NCBI GenBank assembly: GCA_030634605.1
Contig: DAOWAK010000017.1
Span: 1 to 10,163, forward strand
Origin: Sedimentisphaerales bacterium
Lineage (GTDB): Bacteria > Planctomycetota > Phycisphaerae > Sedimentisphaerales > SM23-30
DNA: 10,163 nucleotides
Direction: 5' to 3'
Below are positions 1-5,520 of this stretch, one piece after another (the stretch's first letter is position 1; each line of letters opens with the position of its first letter). Both the position numbers and the translations under genes were made by a program. The notes under the pieces were generated by a model, which did no database searches, was not told the DNA's origin, and saw only the letters and a program-made list of their open reading frames with translations.

Positions 1-18
1 AAGGGGGAAGGTGCGATT

Positions 19-1641
19 ATGAATGCTCGTAACCGATTAAGACGAGGCGGTACGTCAATACTGGCGGTGTTTTTTGTGACTCTTTTTGCGGTCCTGGCCA
101 TTTCCTTTACCGCGATGAGTAACATCAATTTACAAATGTCCAAAAATCATCATGAAATGAACGCCGCTCAGGCTGCTGCTGAATCGGGTTTGCAATATGC
201 CAATTACCTCATCGGCACTTACGAAACACCCTCTGCAGCTTATTCAATGGTCAATACAGTTACTCAGTCCGAAGCCGAAGAAACTTTTGGATATTTTGTC
301 GCCCATGTGCAGAGCCTGATCGGTGATTCGGTGATTCTGGAAGGTAACGGAATCAGCTGGGATAGTTCTGCTCTGGAGCTGCGAATTCCCGCTTCCGGCG
401 ATATCGCTTACAAGACCGACAGCCCGGGGCGGTTCTCGCTGCTGTTTCGTTTCGAGGCTGGAGTTAGTGATGAACCCCATCGGCTGATTGTCGAAAGCGT
501 CGGTGCCGCCGATGATATCACCCGCGGTGCCGGCCTGGCTTATCCGGTTGGCAAGGATACCGAGGTGCTCGAATACGCCATCGCCAGCCGCGGTCGGATG
601 TGGCTTACGGGGGACACTAACATTCAGGGTGACATTTTCAGCTCTTGGGACCGTGCCGATATCTCTCCTTTCAACATGACCAGCGATTCCAGTGTCGAGG
701 GTACCATCAACACGGTTTTAACCCTGGAGCAGATTCAAAACGAGGATTACCAGATGGAAACCCTCGATGGTGATGACAATCCTATGTTCGACGGGGACGG
801 CAACCGAATTTACAGCCCCGAAGACGAAGTTCAAGGCTATCACGAAGGGATCAATTACGATCAACCCTGCCAGGATGTACCCGGCATGGATATTGCCGAT
901 TATGACACCGATATGTATAACGACGGCAGTCTTAACGTTATTCCTTACTGTCCGAGCGGTGATCGGGAAACCGAGTATTTCCCTCACGTTGCCGGCGATT
1001 ACAACAGCCCCAGCAGAAGCTGGTCACGCGAGCTTGACCGCCATGTTTATGAAAATCAGACCTTTACCGATTCCAAGCTGCCCAATAACCGCAACGCCCT
1101 CTTTCGTAACTGCACCTTCGAAGGCGTCCTCTACGTTGATTGCAACAAAAGCGGCTCTTCCTATTACAATAACGTTCGATTCGAAAACTGCAACTTCAAC
1201 GGTCCCATCATCACCGATGTCCCCCAGGTGCTGAGATGGCAGGATAACTGCCTCTATTTCACCGGTGCCGCCACCTTCCAGAACACCGCCATGGCCGAGG
1301 CTACCATCCTGGCGCCTCACTTTAATGTCAACCTCGGTAATACCAATTCCAGTTCCGGAGACAACAACGTGCTTTCCGGAGCTATTATCGGCGGCATCGT
1401 GGACGTTCGCGGAAACGCCGAAATCAATGGTACCATTATCTCCATGTGCGACACCACCAACTGGTCCAGCGGTTACGTTACCAACATCGGGGCCACCATG
1501 GGTGACGGCGGCTCCGAGACCACCGAACCCGGCGACGTCGGAGTCATCAGTATCACGCCCGATCCGGGTAATATGCTGCCCAGCGGCATGAGAACCCCGA
1601 TTGTGATTATGTTCGACGGAAACTCCTATGTGGAATTTTAA
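19..1641 (+). CDS. PilX/GspK-like minor prepilin with a large extracellular domain
   Basis: Predicted 540-residue minor pilin-like protein of a type IV pilus or type II secretion apparatus. A short basic leader (MNARNRLRRGG) precedes one hydrophobic helix at about residues 13-33. A segment rich in small residues follows (NAAQAAAESGLQYA, 48-61), typical of PilX N-terminal domains. If cleavage follows Gly11, position +5 is Ala, so the usual Glu5 is absent, as in GspK-type tip pseudopilins. The ectodomain of about 480 residues has an acidic, possibly calcium-binding stretch (about 250-270). It also has repeated FRNCTFEGV/FENCNFNGP-like strands (362-396) and GAIIGGIVDVRGNAEINGTI (454-473), which suggest a beta-solenoid. 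A purine-rich ribosome site (bases 3-10) supports the ATG at 19. It is followed on the same strand by another prepilin gene. The family call is made from the N-terminus; the ectodomain's function is unknown. Confidence 0.72.
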   Translation: MNARNRLRRGGTSILAVFFVTLFAVLAISFTAMSNINLQMSKNHHEMNAAQAAAESGLQYANYLIGTYETPSAAYSMVNTVTQSEAEETFGYFVAHVQSLIGDSVILEGNGISWDSSALELRIPASGDIAYKTDSPGRFSLLFRFEAGVSDEPHRLIVESVGAADDITRGAGLAYPVGKDTEVLEYAIASRGRMWLTGDTNIQGDIFSSWDRADISPFNMTSDSSVEGTINTVLTLEQIQNEDYQMETLDGDDNPMFDGDGNRIYSPEDEVQGYHEGINYDQPCQDVPGMDIADYDTDMYNDGSLNVIPYCPSGDRETEYFPHVAGDYNSPSRSWSRELDRHVYENQTFTDSKLPNNRNALFRNCTFEGVLYVDCNKSGSSYYNNVRFENCNFNGPIITDVPQVLRWQDNCLYFTGAATFQNTAMAEATILAPHFNVNLGNTNSSSGDNNVLSGAIIGGIVDVRGNAEINGTIISMCDTTNWSSGYVTNIGATMGDGGSETTEPGDVGVISITPDPGNMLPSGMRTPIVIMFDGNSYVEF

Positions 1642-1672
1642 TTCGACAGGAAATTTAACCAAATTTGGGTGG

Positions 1673-1704
1673 CATGCTTACGCACGTCTTCGGGCTTAAG
1701 CATG
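1673..1704 (+). other. RNA-type hairpin with cUUCGg loop between the pilin genes
   Basis: CATGCTTA (1673-1680) pairs with TAAGCATG (1697-1704). Inside, GTC and GGC pair around a TTCG loop (1686-1695), giving the very stable C(UUCG)G tetraloop in RNA. The two helices are separated by an asymmetric internal loop of five bases against one. The flanks GGGTGG and CCTTCCC could extend the stem imperfectly. It may be an intergenic repeat or an mRNA-stabilising structure between the two prepilin genes. The function is inferred only from shape and position. Confidence 0.45.
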
Positions 1705-1720
1705 GCCTTCCCATATTCAG

Positions 1721-1744
1721 CCCCCGCTGCCAGGCGGGGGTTTG
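1721..1744 (+). terminator. GC-rich hairpin, terminator-like
   Basis: CCCCCGC (1721-1727) and GCGGGGG (1734-1740) form a perfect 7-bp stem with a six-base loop, followed by only three T residues. The stem is strong but the T-tract is poor, so it may be a partial attenuator or part of a dispersed repeat rather than a full terminator between the pilin genes. Confidence 0.4.
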
Positions 1745-1796
1745 AACGTCTCGATTTTGGAATAGCGAACCACTAAAAAAAATCGTGAATACTTAC

Positions 1797-1801
1797 AAGG
1801 A
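1797..1801 (+). promoter_or_regulatory. Ribosome binding site deciding the second prepilin start
   Basis: AAGGA lies seven bases before the ATG at 1809. The in-frame GTG at 1785 has only an A-rich run upstream and the in-frame ATG at 1881 has no purine-rich site, so 1809 is preferred. Confidence 0.55.
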
Positions 1802-1808
1802 TTTTATT

Positions 1809-2435
1809 ATGAGATTAAAAAACTATCCTGCCGGCGGTAAATCAAATCCGGCTTGCCGACCGGGTTCAACTTGCCCATTAATGTCGGTTTGCCTATTGGG
1901 TCGTCGCCGGCGCTGTCGGGGTTTATCGCTGGTGGAAATTCTGATCTCACTGGCTATCACTGCGTTGTTGCTGATTGCTACGGCAACCGCTTTTGATGCC
2001 GCTCTGAAAAGCTACAAAGCCAATCACGACTTGGCCATGGTTAGCGTCTCCGCTCGCAACAGTTTGCATCAGATGTGCAGCCTGATGCGCTCCGCCTGGA
2101 ATGATCCTGATGTTGCAACGATTGATGTCAGTACCGATGGGACGGAATGTTCGTTTACCGACGCTTCCGACCGGGACATTATCTATCGCTACGATGCCGA
2201 TCAACAGCGGATGGAAGTTAATCTCGATGGTTCTGCCGACTGGTATGTGCTCATGGAGAACGTCGTTCCAATTGAAGAAGGCGAGCATATTTTCGCCTCC
2301 AGCCCTCCTCTAGTCGAAGGTTTTGCCCCCGGCACCGTGGGCCGACTGGAGGTTCGCTTCAAAGTAAACCAGTGCAACGCATCCCGCCCCGTCTCCATGG
2401 CCGTCGTTCCCAGAAACGTAGTTTACGCCCAGTAG
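1809..2435 (+). CDS. PilW/PulJ-like type IV prepilin
   Basis: A 208-residue prepilin-like protein. The sequence RCRG|LSLVEILISLAITAL is a textbook class III (type IV pilin) signal: cleavage after Gly38, a mature N-terminus beginning Leu, Glu at +5, then a hydrophobic helix (about 39-60). The mature part of about 170 residues fits a minor pseudopilin of the PilW/PulJ/GspJ group that joins the pilus or pseudopilus tip in the inner membrane and periplasm. It follows another prepilin-like gene on the same strand, consistent with a minor-pilin operon. The leader is unusually long (38 residues, Cys- and Arg-rich). An internal ATG at 1881 would give a 14-residue leader of more ordinary size but lacks a ribosome site. 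The last bases including the TAG stop form the left copy of a direct repeat that recurs upstream of rloA. Family placement is good; the specific role is inferred. Confidence 0.75.
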   Translation: MRLKNYPAGGKSNPACRPGSTCPLMSVCLLGRRRRCRGLSLVEILISLAITALLLIATATAFDAALKSYKANHDLAMVSVSARNSLHQMCSLMRSAWNDPDVATIDVSTDGTECSFTDASDRDIIYRYDADQQRMEVNLDGSADWYVLMENVVPIEEGEHIFASSPPLVEGFAPGTVGRLEVRFKVNQCNASRPVSMAVVPRNVVYAQ

Positions 2436-2450
2436 AATCGTCCTGGAAAA
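2427..2450. repeat. Left imperfect direct repeat flanking the rloAB cassette
   Basis: This 24-base segment starts with GCCCAGTAGAA, the final bases and stop of the prepilin gene plus two bases. It aligns to 4637-4659 with 21 identities, two substitutions and one single-base gap. The two copies enclose rloA and rloB, in the arrangement expected of an insertion scar or attachment-site duplication. No recombinase gene is visible, so the mechanism is unknown. Confidence 0.5.
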
Positions 2451-2468
2451 CTTATTGTTAACAAAAAT

Positions 2469-3098
2469 CTATTGTTGAGCAATGTTTTGAAGATGTTCAA
2501 CAATTTTATGTACGTGGGTAGAAGGATTGCAATCTCGAAGGTCCTCACCACACTCTTTTTCTTCTAACACTTTCTTGGAATGTTTAATTGCAGTGTTTGT
2601 AAGTCGAGCTAGATCATAAAAACCAATATTGTTTTTCGTGTAAGACGGGTGAACTGCTATAAGCGCTTTCATGACATCGCTATTATCGCCAAATGGTGCA
2701 GTATGCTTTTCGAAATGCAAAAGGAACCAGTATTCAATACACGGATTAGTCAATATAAGTTCTAGCCTGGTTGTCTTACCCGCTTCTGCCCACGCTTCAT
2801 CAAGAGTGCTGTGTGGCGGCATTTCTACATCAACAACACACCATATTTTTTCGTATGGAATACCGTCTTTTTTCATTTCTTTATTCTTAGCAATAGCCCG
2901 TTCAACAACTTTAATTGGCTCAGACTCACTTGGACTAAACACGTCAATTCGAAGAGCACTCAATCGCAATTTGCTTCTCAATGCCTTGAAATACGTTGGC
3001 TCTGTAGTCGAGCCTTCGCATACAATAAGCTCAGGCTTGTTGGGTACTCTGGAGGGTAACCGGCGAGCAAGTTCTTTTCTGGGGCGTGATTTAACCAT
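2469..3098 (-). CDS. rloB: RloB-family TOPRIM-like protein (predicted phage-defence effector)
   Basis: A 209-residue RloB-like protein from the ATG at 3098. The N-terminus is basic, followed by LIVCEGSTTEPTYFKAL (about 24-40), with a TOPRIM-like Glu28-Gly29. Next comes KIWCVVDVEMPP (85-96), with Asp90 and Glu92 at the position of the usual TOPRIM DxD. NPCIEYWFLLHFE (118-130) is a hallmark of RloB proteins, and NPSTHVHKIVEHL lies near the C-terminus. RloB proteins pair with AAA15-type ATPases in restriction-linked loci and in AbiL-type abortive infection; a related AAA15/TOPRIM pairing occurs in PARIS. A nuclease-like effector released or controlled by RloA is inferred, not shown. The start overlaps the rloA stop by 8 bases, which suggests translational coupling. 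An upstream in-frame ATG at 3137 would add 13 residues lying inside rloA; neither start has a strong ribosome site. Confidence 0.8.
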   Translation of the reverse strand: MVKSRPRKELARRLPSRVPNKPELIVCEGSTTEPTYFKALRSKLRLSALRIDVFSPSESEPIKVVERAIAKNKEMKKDGIPYEKIWCVVDVEMPPHSTLDEAWAEAGKTTRLELILTNPCIEYWFLLHFEKHTAPFGDNSDVMKALIAVHPSYTKNNIGFYDLARLTNTAIKHSKKVLEEKECGEDLRDCNPSTHVHKIVEHLQNIAQQ

Positions 3099-4395
3099 TT
3101 GGAATGCTAAAAGCCTCCAGAATCGGAATCGCGCCATATCGCCCAGCTAAGTACCCCTTCTGCATTGCCTCCCCTTTTCTCGGCTTATCTTTATAATCCG
3201 ACATGGAATACAATTGCGTAGCAGCAACATCATCCTTCTCTGTAAACCAAACCTGATCACGCCGGAACAACTCTGGATCTAACAGCGTTACATCATGTGT
3301 AGCAAAAACCAACTGCGCCCCTGTTTTATTGTTCCTGGGATTTTGAATGAATTTTATTAACTCACGAGTAAGAAGTGGATGCAGACTTGCCTCCAACTCA
3401 TCGATAAACACAGTATATCCGTTAAGAATAGCTTCGAGCCATGGCCCCAGGAGTTGGAAAAAACGTTGTGTTCCGTCCGACTCTTCTTCCAGCGGGAGAG
3501 AAACATCCTCATTCGTAACGGTATTAGAATGAAGCATTTCCACCTTGAGCGGCGGTTCTTTCTCCAAACTTTTCAGCATTTCTTCTCGAAAATCATCTGA
3601 TATAATTTCGGATAATTCTATCTTGCTCCTATCCAATTTATGTTTTTCAACGTTTATGCCAACAATCCCTAAGTCTGCTTGTTGCAAAACCGCTGTGACA
3701 AACTTATTCAACTCCTCTCCAACACCTTCTTCCTTCTCAGTATCAAGTAACATTTTGGCAGTAACTGGCCTGAAATACTCCTTAGTTGGAACAACTCGCA
3801 ATTTTTTCTTAAACCACTCGTACACGGTGGTCAACTGCTTATTGTTCCACTGTGCTGCTACCGATAGAAATAGTGCATTATCGCGAGTAGAATTTTTTAA
3901 TTGAACTCGTTCCCCCTTTAAAAATGAACCAAATTTCCAATCCGCACCTGTCTTGTTAAAGGTTCTGTGATACCATGTTTGTGCATTATCTCTATCCCGT
4001 CCCTTTGGATATGCCAGCAGCCATTCTTCGTGAATACGTTCATTGGTTGCAGTGAAGCCATATTGATATCGAAAATTTCCATGATAAAAAATAACCTCGA
4101 ACGAACTTGGCTCTTTTTGTGATTTATCATCTAATAAAAACGGCTGTACAGGCAGATTGACGCCTGGTTTGTAATTCGCCGAATTCAAGACAACATCCCT
4201 CATTAATTTTATTGCTCTGATAAGATTGCTTTTACCCGATGCATTTGGGCCATAGATTCCAGCAGCTTTCAAGAGCTTCATTTTGCCTTCAGTAGTACAA
4301 TTCCCCTCCAACTCATTATCACTACTCGCAACGAGACTGAACACTTGTTCACCTCGGAAAGAGCGAAAATTCTTTATTCTAAATTCTACTAACAT
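3091..4395 (-). CDS. rloA: AAA15 / ABC-type ATPase RloA (predicted phage-defence ATPase)
   Basis: A complete 434-residue ATPase of the COG1106/AAA15 type. The N-terminus MLVEFRIKNFRSFR is the typical opening strand of SMC/OLD-like ABC ATPases. Walker A is GPNASGKS (49-56). A signature-like segment EESDGTQRFF (304-313) is followed by Walker B YTVFIDELEASLHP (327-340) with Asp332-Glu333, and an H-loop ATHD with His367. Between Walker A and the signature lies a long insert (about 65-300), probably including a helical arm. The protein presumably binds ATP and acts as the sensor or scaffold for the downstream RloB partner. GGAG lies seven bases before the ATG. Hand-counted sample lines here run at about 27-37% G+C, against about 67% in sample lines of valS and the pilin gene, which fits horizontal acquisition. 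The exact antiphage trigger cannot be read from sequence. Confidence 0.85.
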   Translation of the reverse strand: MLVEFRIKNFRSFRGEQVFSLVASSDNELEGNCTTEGKMKLLKAAGIYGPNASGKSNLIRAIKLMRDVVLNSANYKPGVNLPVQPFLLDDKSQKEPSSFEVIFYHGNFRYQYGFTATNERIHEEWLLAYPKGRDRDNAQTWYHRTFNKTGADWKFGSFLKGERVQLKNSTRDNALFLSVAAQWNNKQLTTVYEWFKKKLRVVPTKEYFRPVTAKMLLDTEKEEGVGEELNKFVTAVLQQADLGIVGINVEKHKLDRSKIELSEIISDDFREEMLKSLEKEPPLKVEMLHSNTVTNEDVSLPLEEESDGTQRFFQLLGPWLEAILNGYTVFIDELEASLHPLLTRELIKFIQNPRNNKTGAQLVFATHDVTLLDPELFRRDQVWFTEKDDVAATQLYSMSDYKDKPRKGEAMQKGYLAGRYGAIPILEAFSIPNG

Positions 4396-4412
4396 TTAAT
4401 GCTCCGTGTAAT

Positions 4413-4442
4413 ATTATCCCCGATATTGCACATTATCTGCAA
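4413..4442 (-). promoter_or_regulatory. Possible rloA promoter
   Basis: On the minus strand GATAAT (4418-4413) matches five of six -10 bases. TTGCAG (4442-4437) is a weak -35 with an 18-base spacer, and the -10 lies 17 bases upstream of the rloA ATG. A second GATAAT (4437-4432) overlaps the spacer. The -35 is poor, so this is only a candidate. Confidence 0.3.
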
Positions 4443-4537
4443 ATATGGTTGTTGTATTCCCTTATCATTTCATATAAGGTATCGGCTAATGCAGATGGAC
4501 GCAATATTTTTTCAAGGATGAATCTTTATTAATCCCA

Positions 4538-4564
4538 CCAAAAAAGTGAAAACCCCTTTTTTGG
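4538..4564. repeat. Perfect inverted repeat with A6/T6 arms
   Basis: CCAAAAAAG (4538-4546) and CTTTTTTGG (4556-4564) are perfect complements around a nine-base loop. The A-run and T-run resemble a weak bidirectional terminator, or a regulatory palindrome about 140 bases upstream of rloA. Hairpin stability would be low because the arms are AT-rich. Confidence 0.35.
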
Positions 4565-4636
4565 ACTAATAACGGGGGTGTTAGGGATTTGTTAGTTGCA
4601 GTTTTTCTTTATGTAAGTTCTGTAAAAACTTTCATT

Positions 4637-4659
4637 GCCCAGTAGAAACGTCTAGAAAA
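4637..4659. repeat. Right imperfect direct repeat flanking the rloAB cassette
   Basis: It starts with the same 11 bases, GCCCAGTAGAA, as 2427-2437 and continues with CGTC, T and GAAAA matching the left copy. The copies start 2,210 bases apart in the same orientation. This copy is not part of any gene I can see, while the left one ends the prepilin gene. That fits an insertion which left the target gene's 3' end intact at the left junction. Confidence 0.5.
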
Positions 4660-4917
4660 AAGTAAAATCAACCGTGATTTGGGGGGTGACGCCCAACGTC
4701 CAAACCGAACCATTTCTGCGACAGCCCTTTTTTAAAAATCGCCAAAAACTGCAAAAAACCCCCAACTTTGCCCCAACTCTCTTCAATTTCTATGAAAAAC
4801 TACCCAACTTCTGCACTGTTTTTTTGACTTTTTTTGATCTTTTCGCGCTTTTGCCACCCCTTTTAGCGCTTCGTTTTTGGTATCGTATTGGACGTGCAAT
4901 GTCTAATAATGCTACCA

Positions 4918-4944
4918 TTTCTGCAACAAAATATTACGCAGAAA
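4918..4944. repeat. 7-bp-arm inverted repeat downstream of the DUF151 gene
   Basis: TTTCTGC (4918-4924) and GCAGAAA (4938-4944) flank a 13-base AT-rich loop just beyond the DUF151 stop. No T-tract follows on the minus strand, so it is not a classical intrinsic terminator, but it may protect the mRNA 3' end. Confidence 0.3.
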
Positions 4945-4961
4945 ATCCCCCTGGTCTCGGC

Positions 4962-5354
4962 TCAGGTTACTTCGTCGAGAATGTGCTCCGCCACGAAAAT
5001 CGGGGTGTTATCCACCACTCCCAACGCGATAGCGTCGCTGGGACGTGAATCGATCTCCAGCAATTGCCCCTCCCGCTCGACAATCAGCATCGCGTAAAAG
5101 GTATGGTCCCGAATATCATTGATAATCACCCGTTCCAGCCGCCCGCCCAACTGCGTTATCGTTCGGTAAAGCAGATCGTGAGTCATCGGCCGCGGCGTGG
5201 GGATTCCTTTGAGCCGGCGGTCGATGGCGACGGCTTCGTTAATGCCGATTACGATAGGGAACGAACGTTCGCCATTAATTTCCTTCAGGAAAATAAACTG
5301 CTGATCGGAAGTTTCCTGAATAATGATTCGGGATAATTCCATTTCAATATCCAT
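4962..5354 (-). CDS. Bifunctional nuclease family protein (DUF151/BFN)
   Basis: A 130-residue protein that is essentially one BFN (DUF151) domain. Family hallmarks are RSFPIVIGINEAVAI (30-44), RPMTHDLL (55-62) and the C-terminal IDSRPSDAIALG (101-112). Plant and mycobacterial relatives have been described as nucleases active on RNA and DNA; in bacteria the role is poorly defined, so activity here is inferred from family. The ATG at 5354 has AAGG seven bases upstream, and the length matches bacterial members of about 130-200 residues at the short end. It lies directly downstream of valS on the same strand. A 130-base MITE-like element occupies most of the gap and ends 21 bases before this start, just outside the ribosome site. 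Co-transcription with valS is plausible, with the element's hairpins lying between them. Confidence 0.88.
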   Translation of the reverse strand: MDIEMELSRIIIQETSDQQFIFLKEINGERSFPIVIGINEAVAIDRRLKGIPTPRPMTHDLLYRTITQLGGRLERVIINDIRDHTFYAMLIVEREGQLLEIDSRPSDAIALGVVDNTPIFVAEHILDEVT

Positions 5355-5375
5355 GGCGGCACCTTTCGTTATTTA

Positions 5376-5505
5376 GTCCCTGTTATGGAAAACTTTTATT
5401 TGTCATTCCCGCGAAAGCGGGAATCCAGAATATTGCCCAAAACCGCTGGTTCAGGCCACTGGCCCCCCGCTTTCGCGGGGGTGACAGTCTTTACGTAACA
5501 GTAAC
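5376..5505. mobile_element. MITE-like 130-base element, copy 1
   Basis: This 130-base element is bounded by TA on both sides (5374-5375 and 5506-5507). The termini GTCCCTGTTATGGAAA and TTTACGTAACAGTAAC are imperfect inverted repeats. Inside are two hairpins: ATTCCCGC/GCGGGAAT around GAAA (5405-5424), and CCCCCGC/GCGGGGG around TTTC (5464-5481). The first fits the Neisseria dRS3 pattern ATTCCC-N8-GGGAAT; translated copies of this repeat type give the widespread spurious FPRKRESR/PAFAGVT peptides. The TA boundaries suggest mobilisation by an IS630/Tc1-mariner-type transposase, but none is present here. The element separates valS from the DUF151 gene and may act as a processing or attenuation site. 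Confidence 0.8.
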
Positions 5506-5520
5506 TATTTAGCAAAAAAA

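Larger units (their letters stand above)
4396..4961. other. Gene-free interval between rloA and the DUF151 gene
   Basis: I see no convincing gene in these 566 bases. The rloA-proximal part is AT-rich and holds a possible promoter and a small CCTTAT/ATAAGG inverted repeat (4460-4479). The middle holds a 9-bp-arm palindrome (4538-4564) and the right flanking repeat (4637-4659). From about 4690 to 4860 the plus strand is strikingly C- and T-rich, with recurring CCCCAACT/CCCAACT words and long T runs, which looks like degenerate intergenic repeat. The only long open frame here runs into the DUF151 gene on the opposite strand and has no recognisable motif. Confidence 0.6.

Noticed and set aside
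1024..1662. 212-codon open frame on the minus strand under the first prepilin gene
   Set aside because: Antisense shadow with Gly/Val/His-rich composition and no recognisable motif; the plus-strand frame has a signal, membrane helix and ribosome site.
4674..5048. Open frame of 124 codons on the plus strand
   Set aside because: Its second part is antisense to the DUF151 gene, the first part is low-complexity C/T-rich sequence, and no domain or ribosome site is visible.
5405..5424. CRISPR-like short palindromic repeat
   Set aside because: Only two copies of the hairpin pair exist in the window, nearly 3 kb apart, with no regular spacers.
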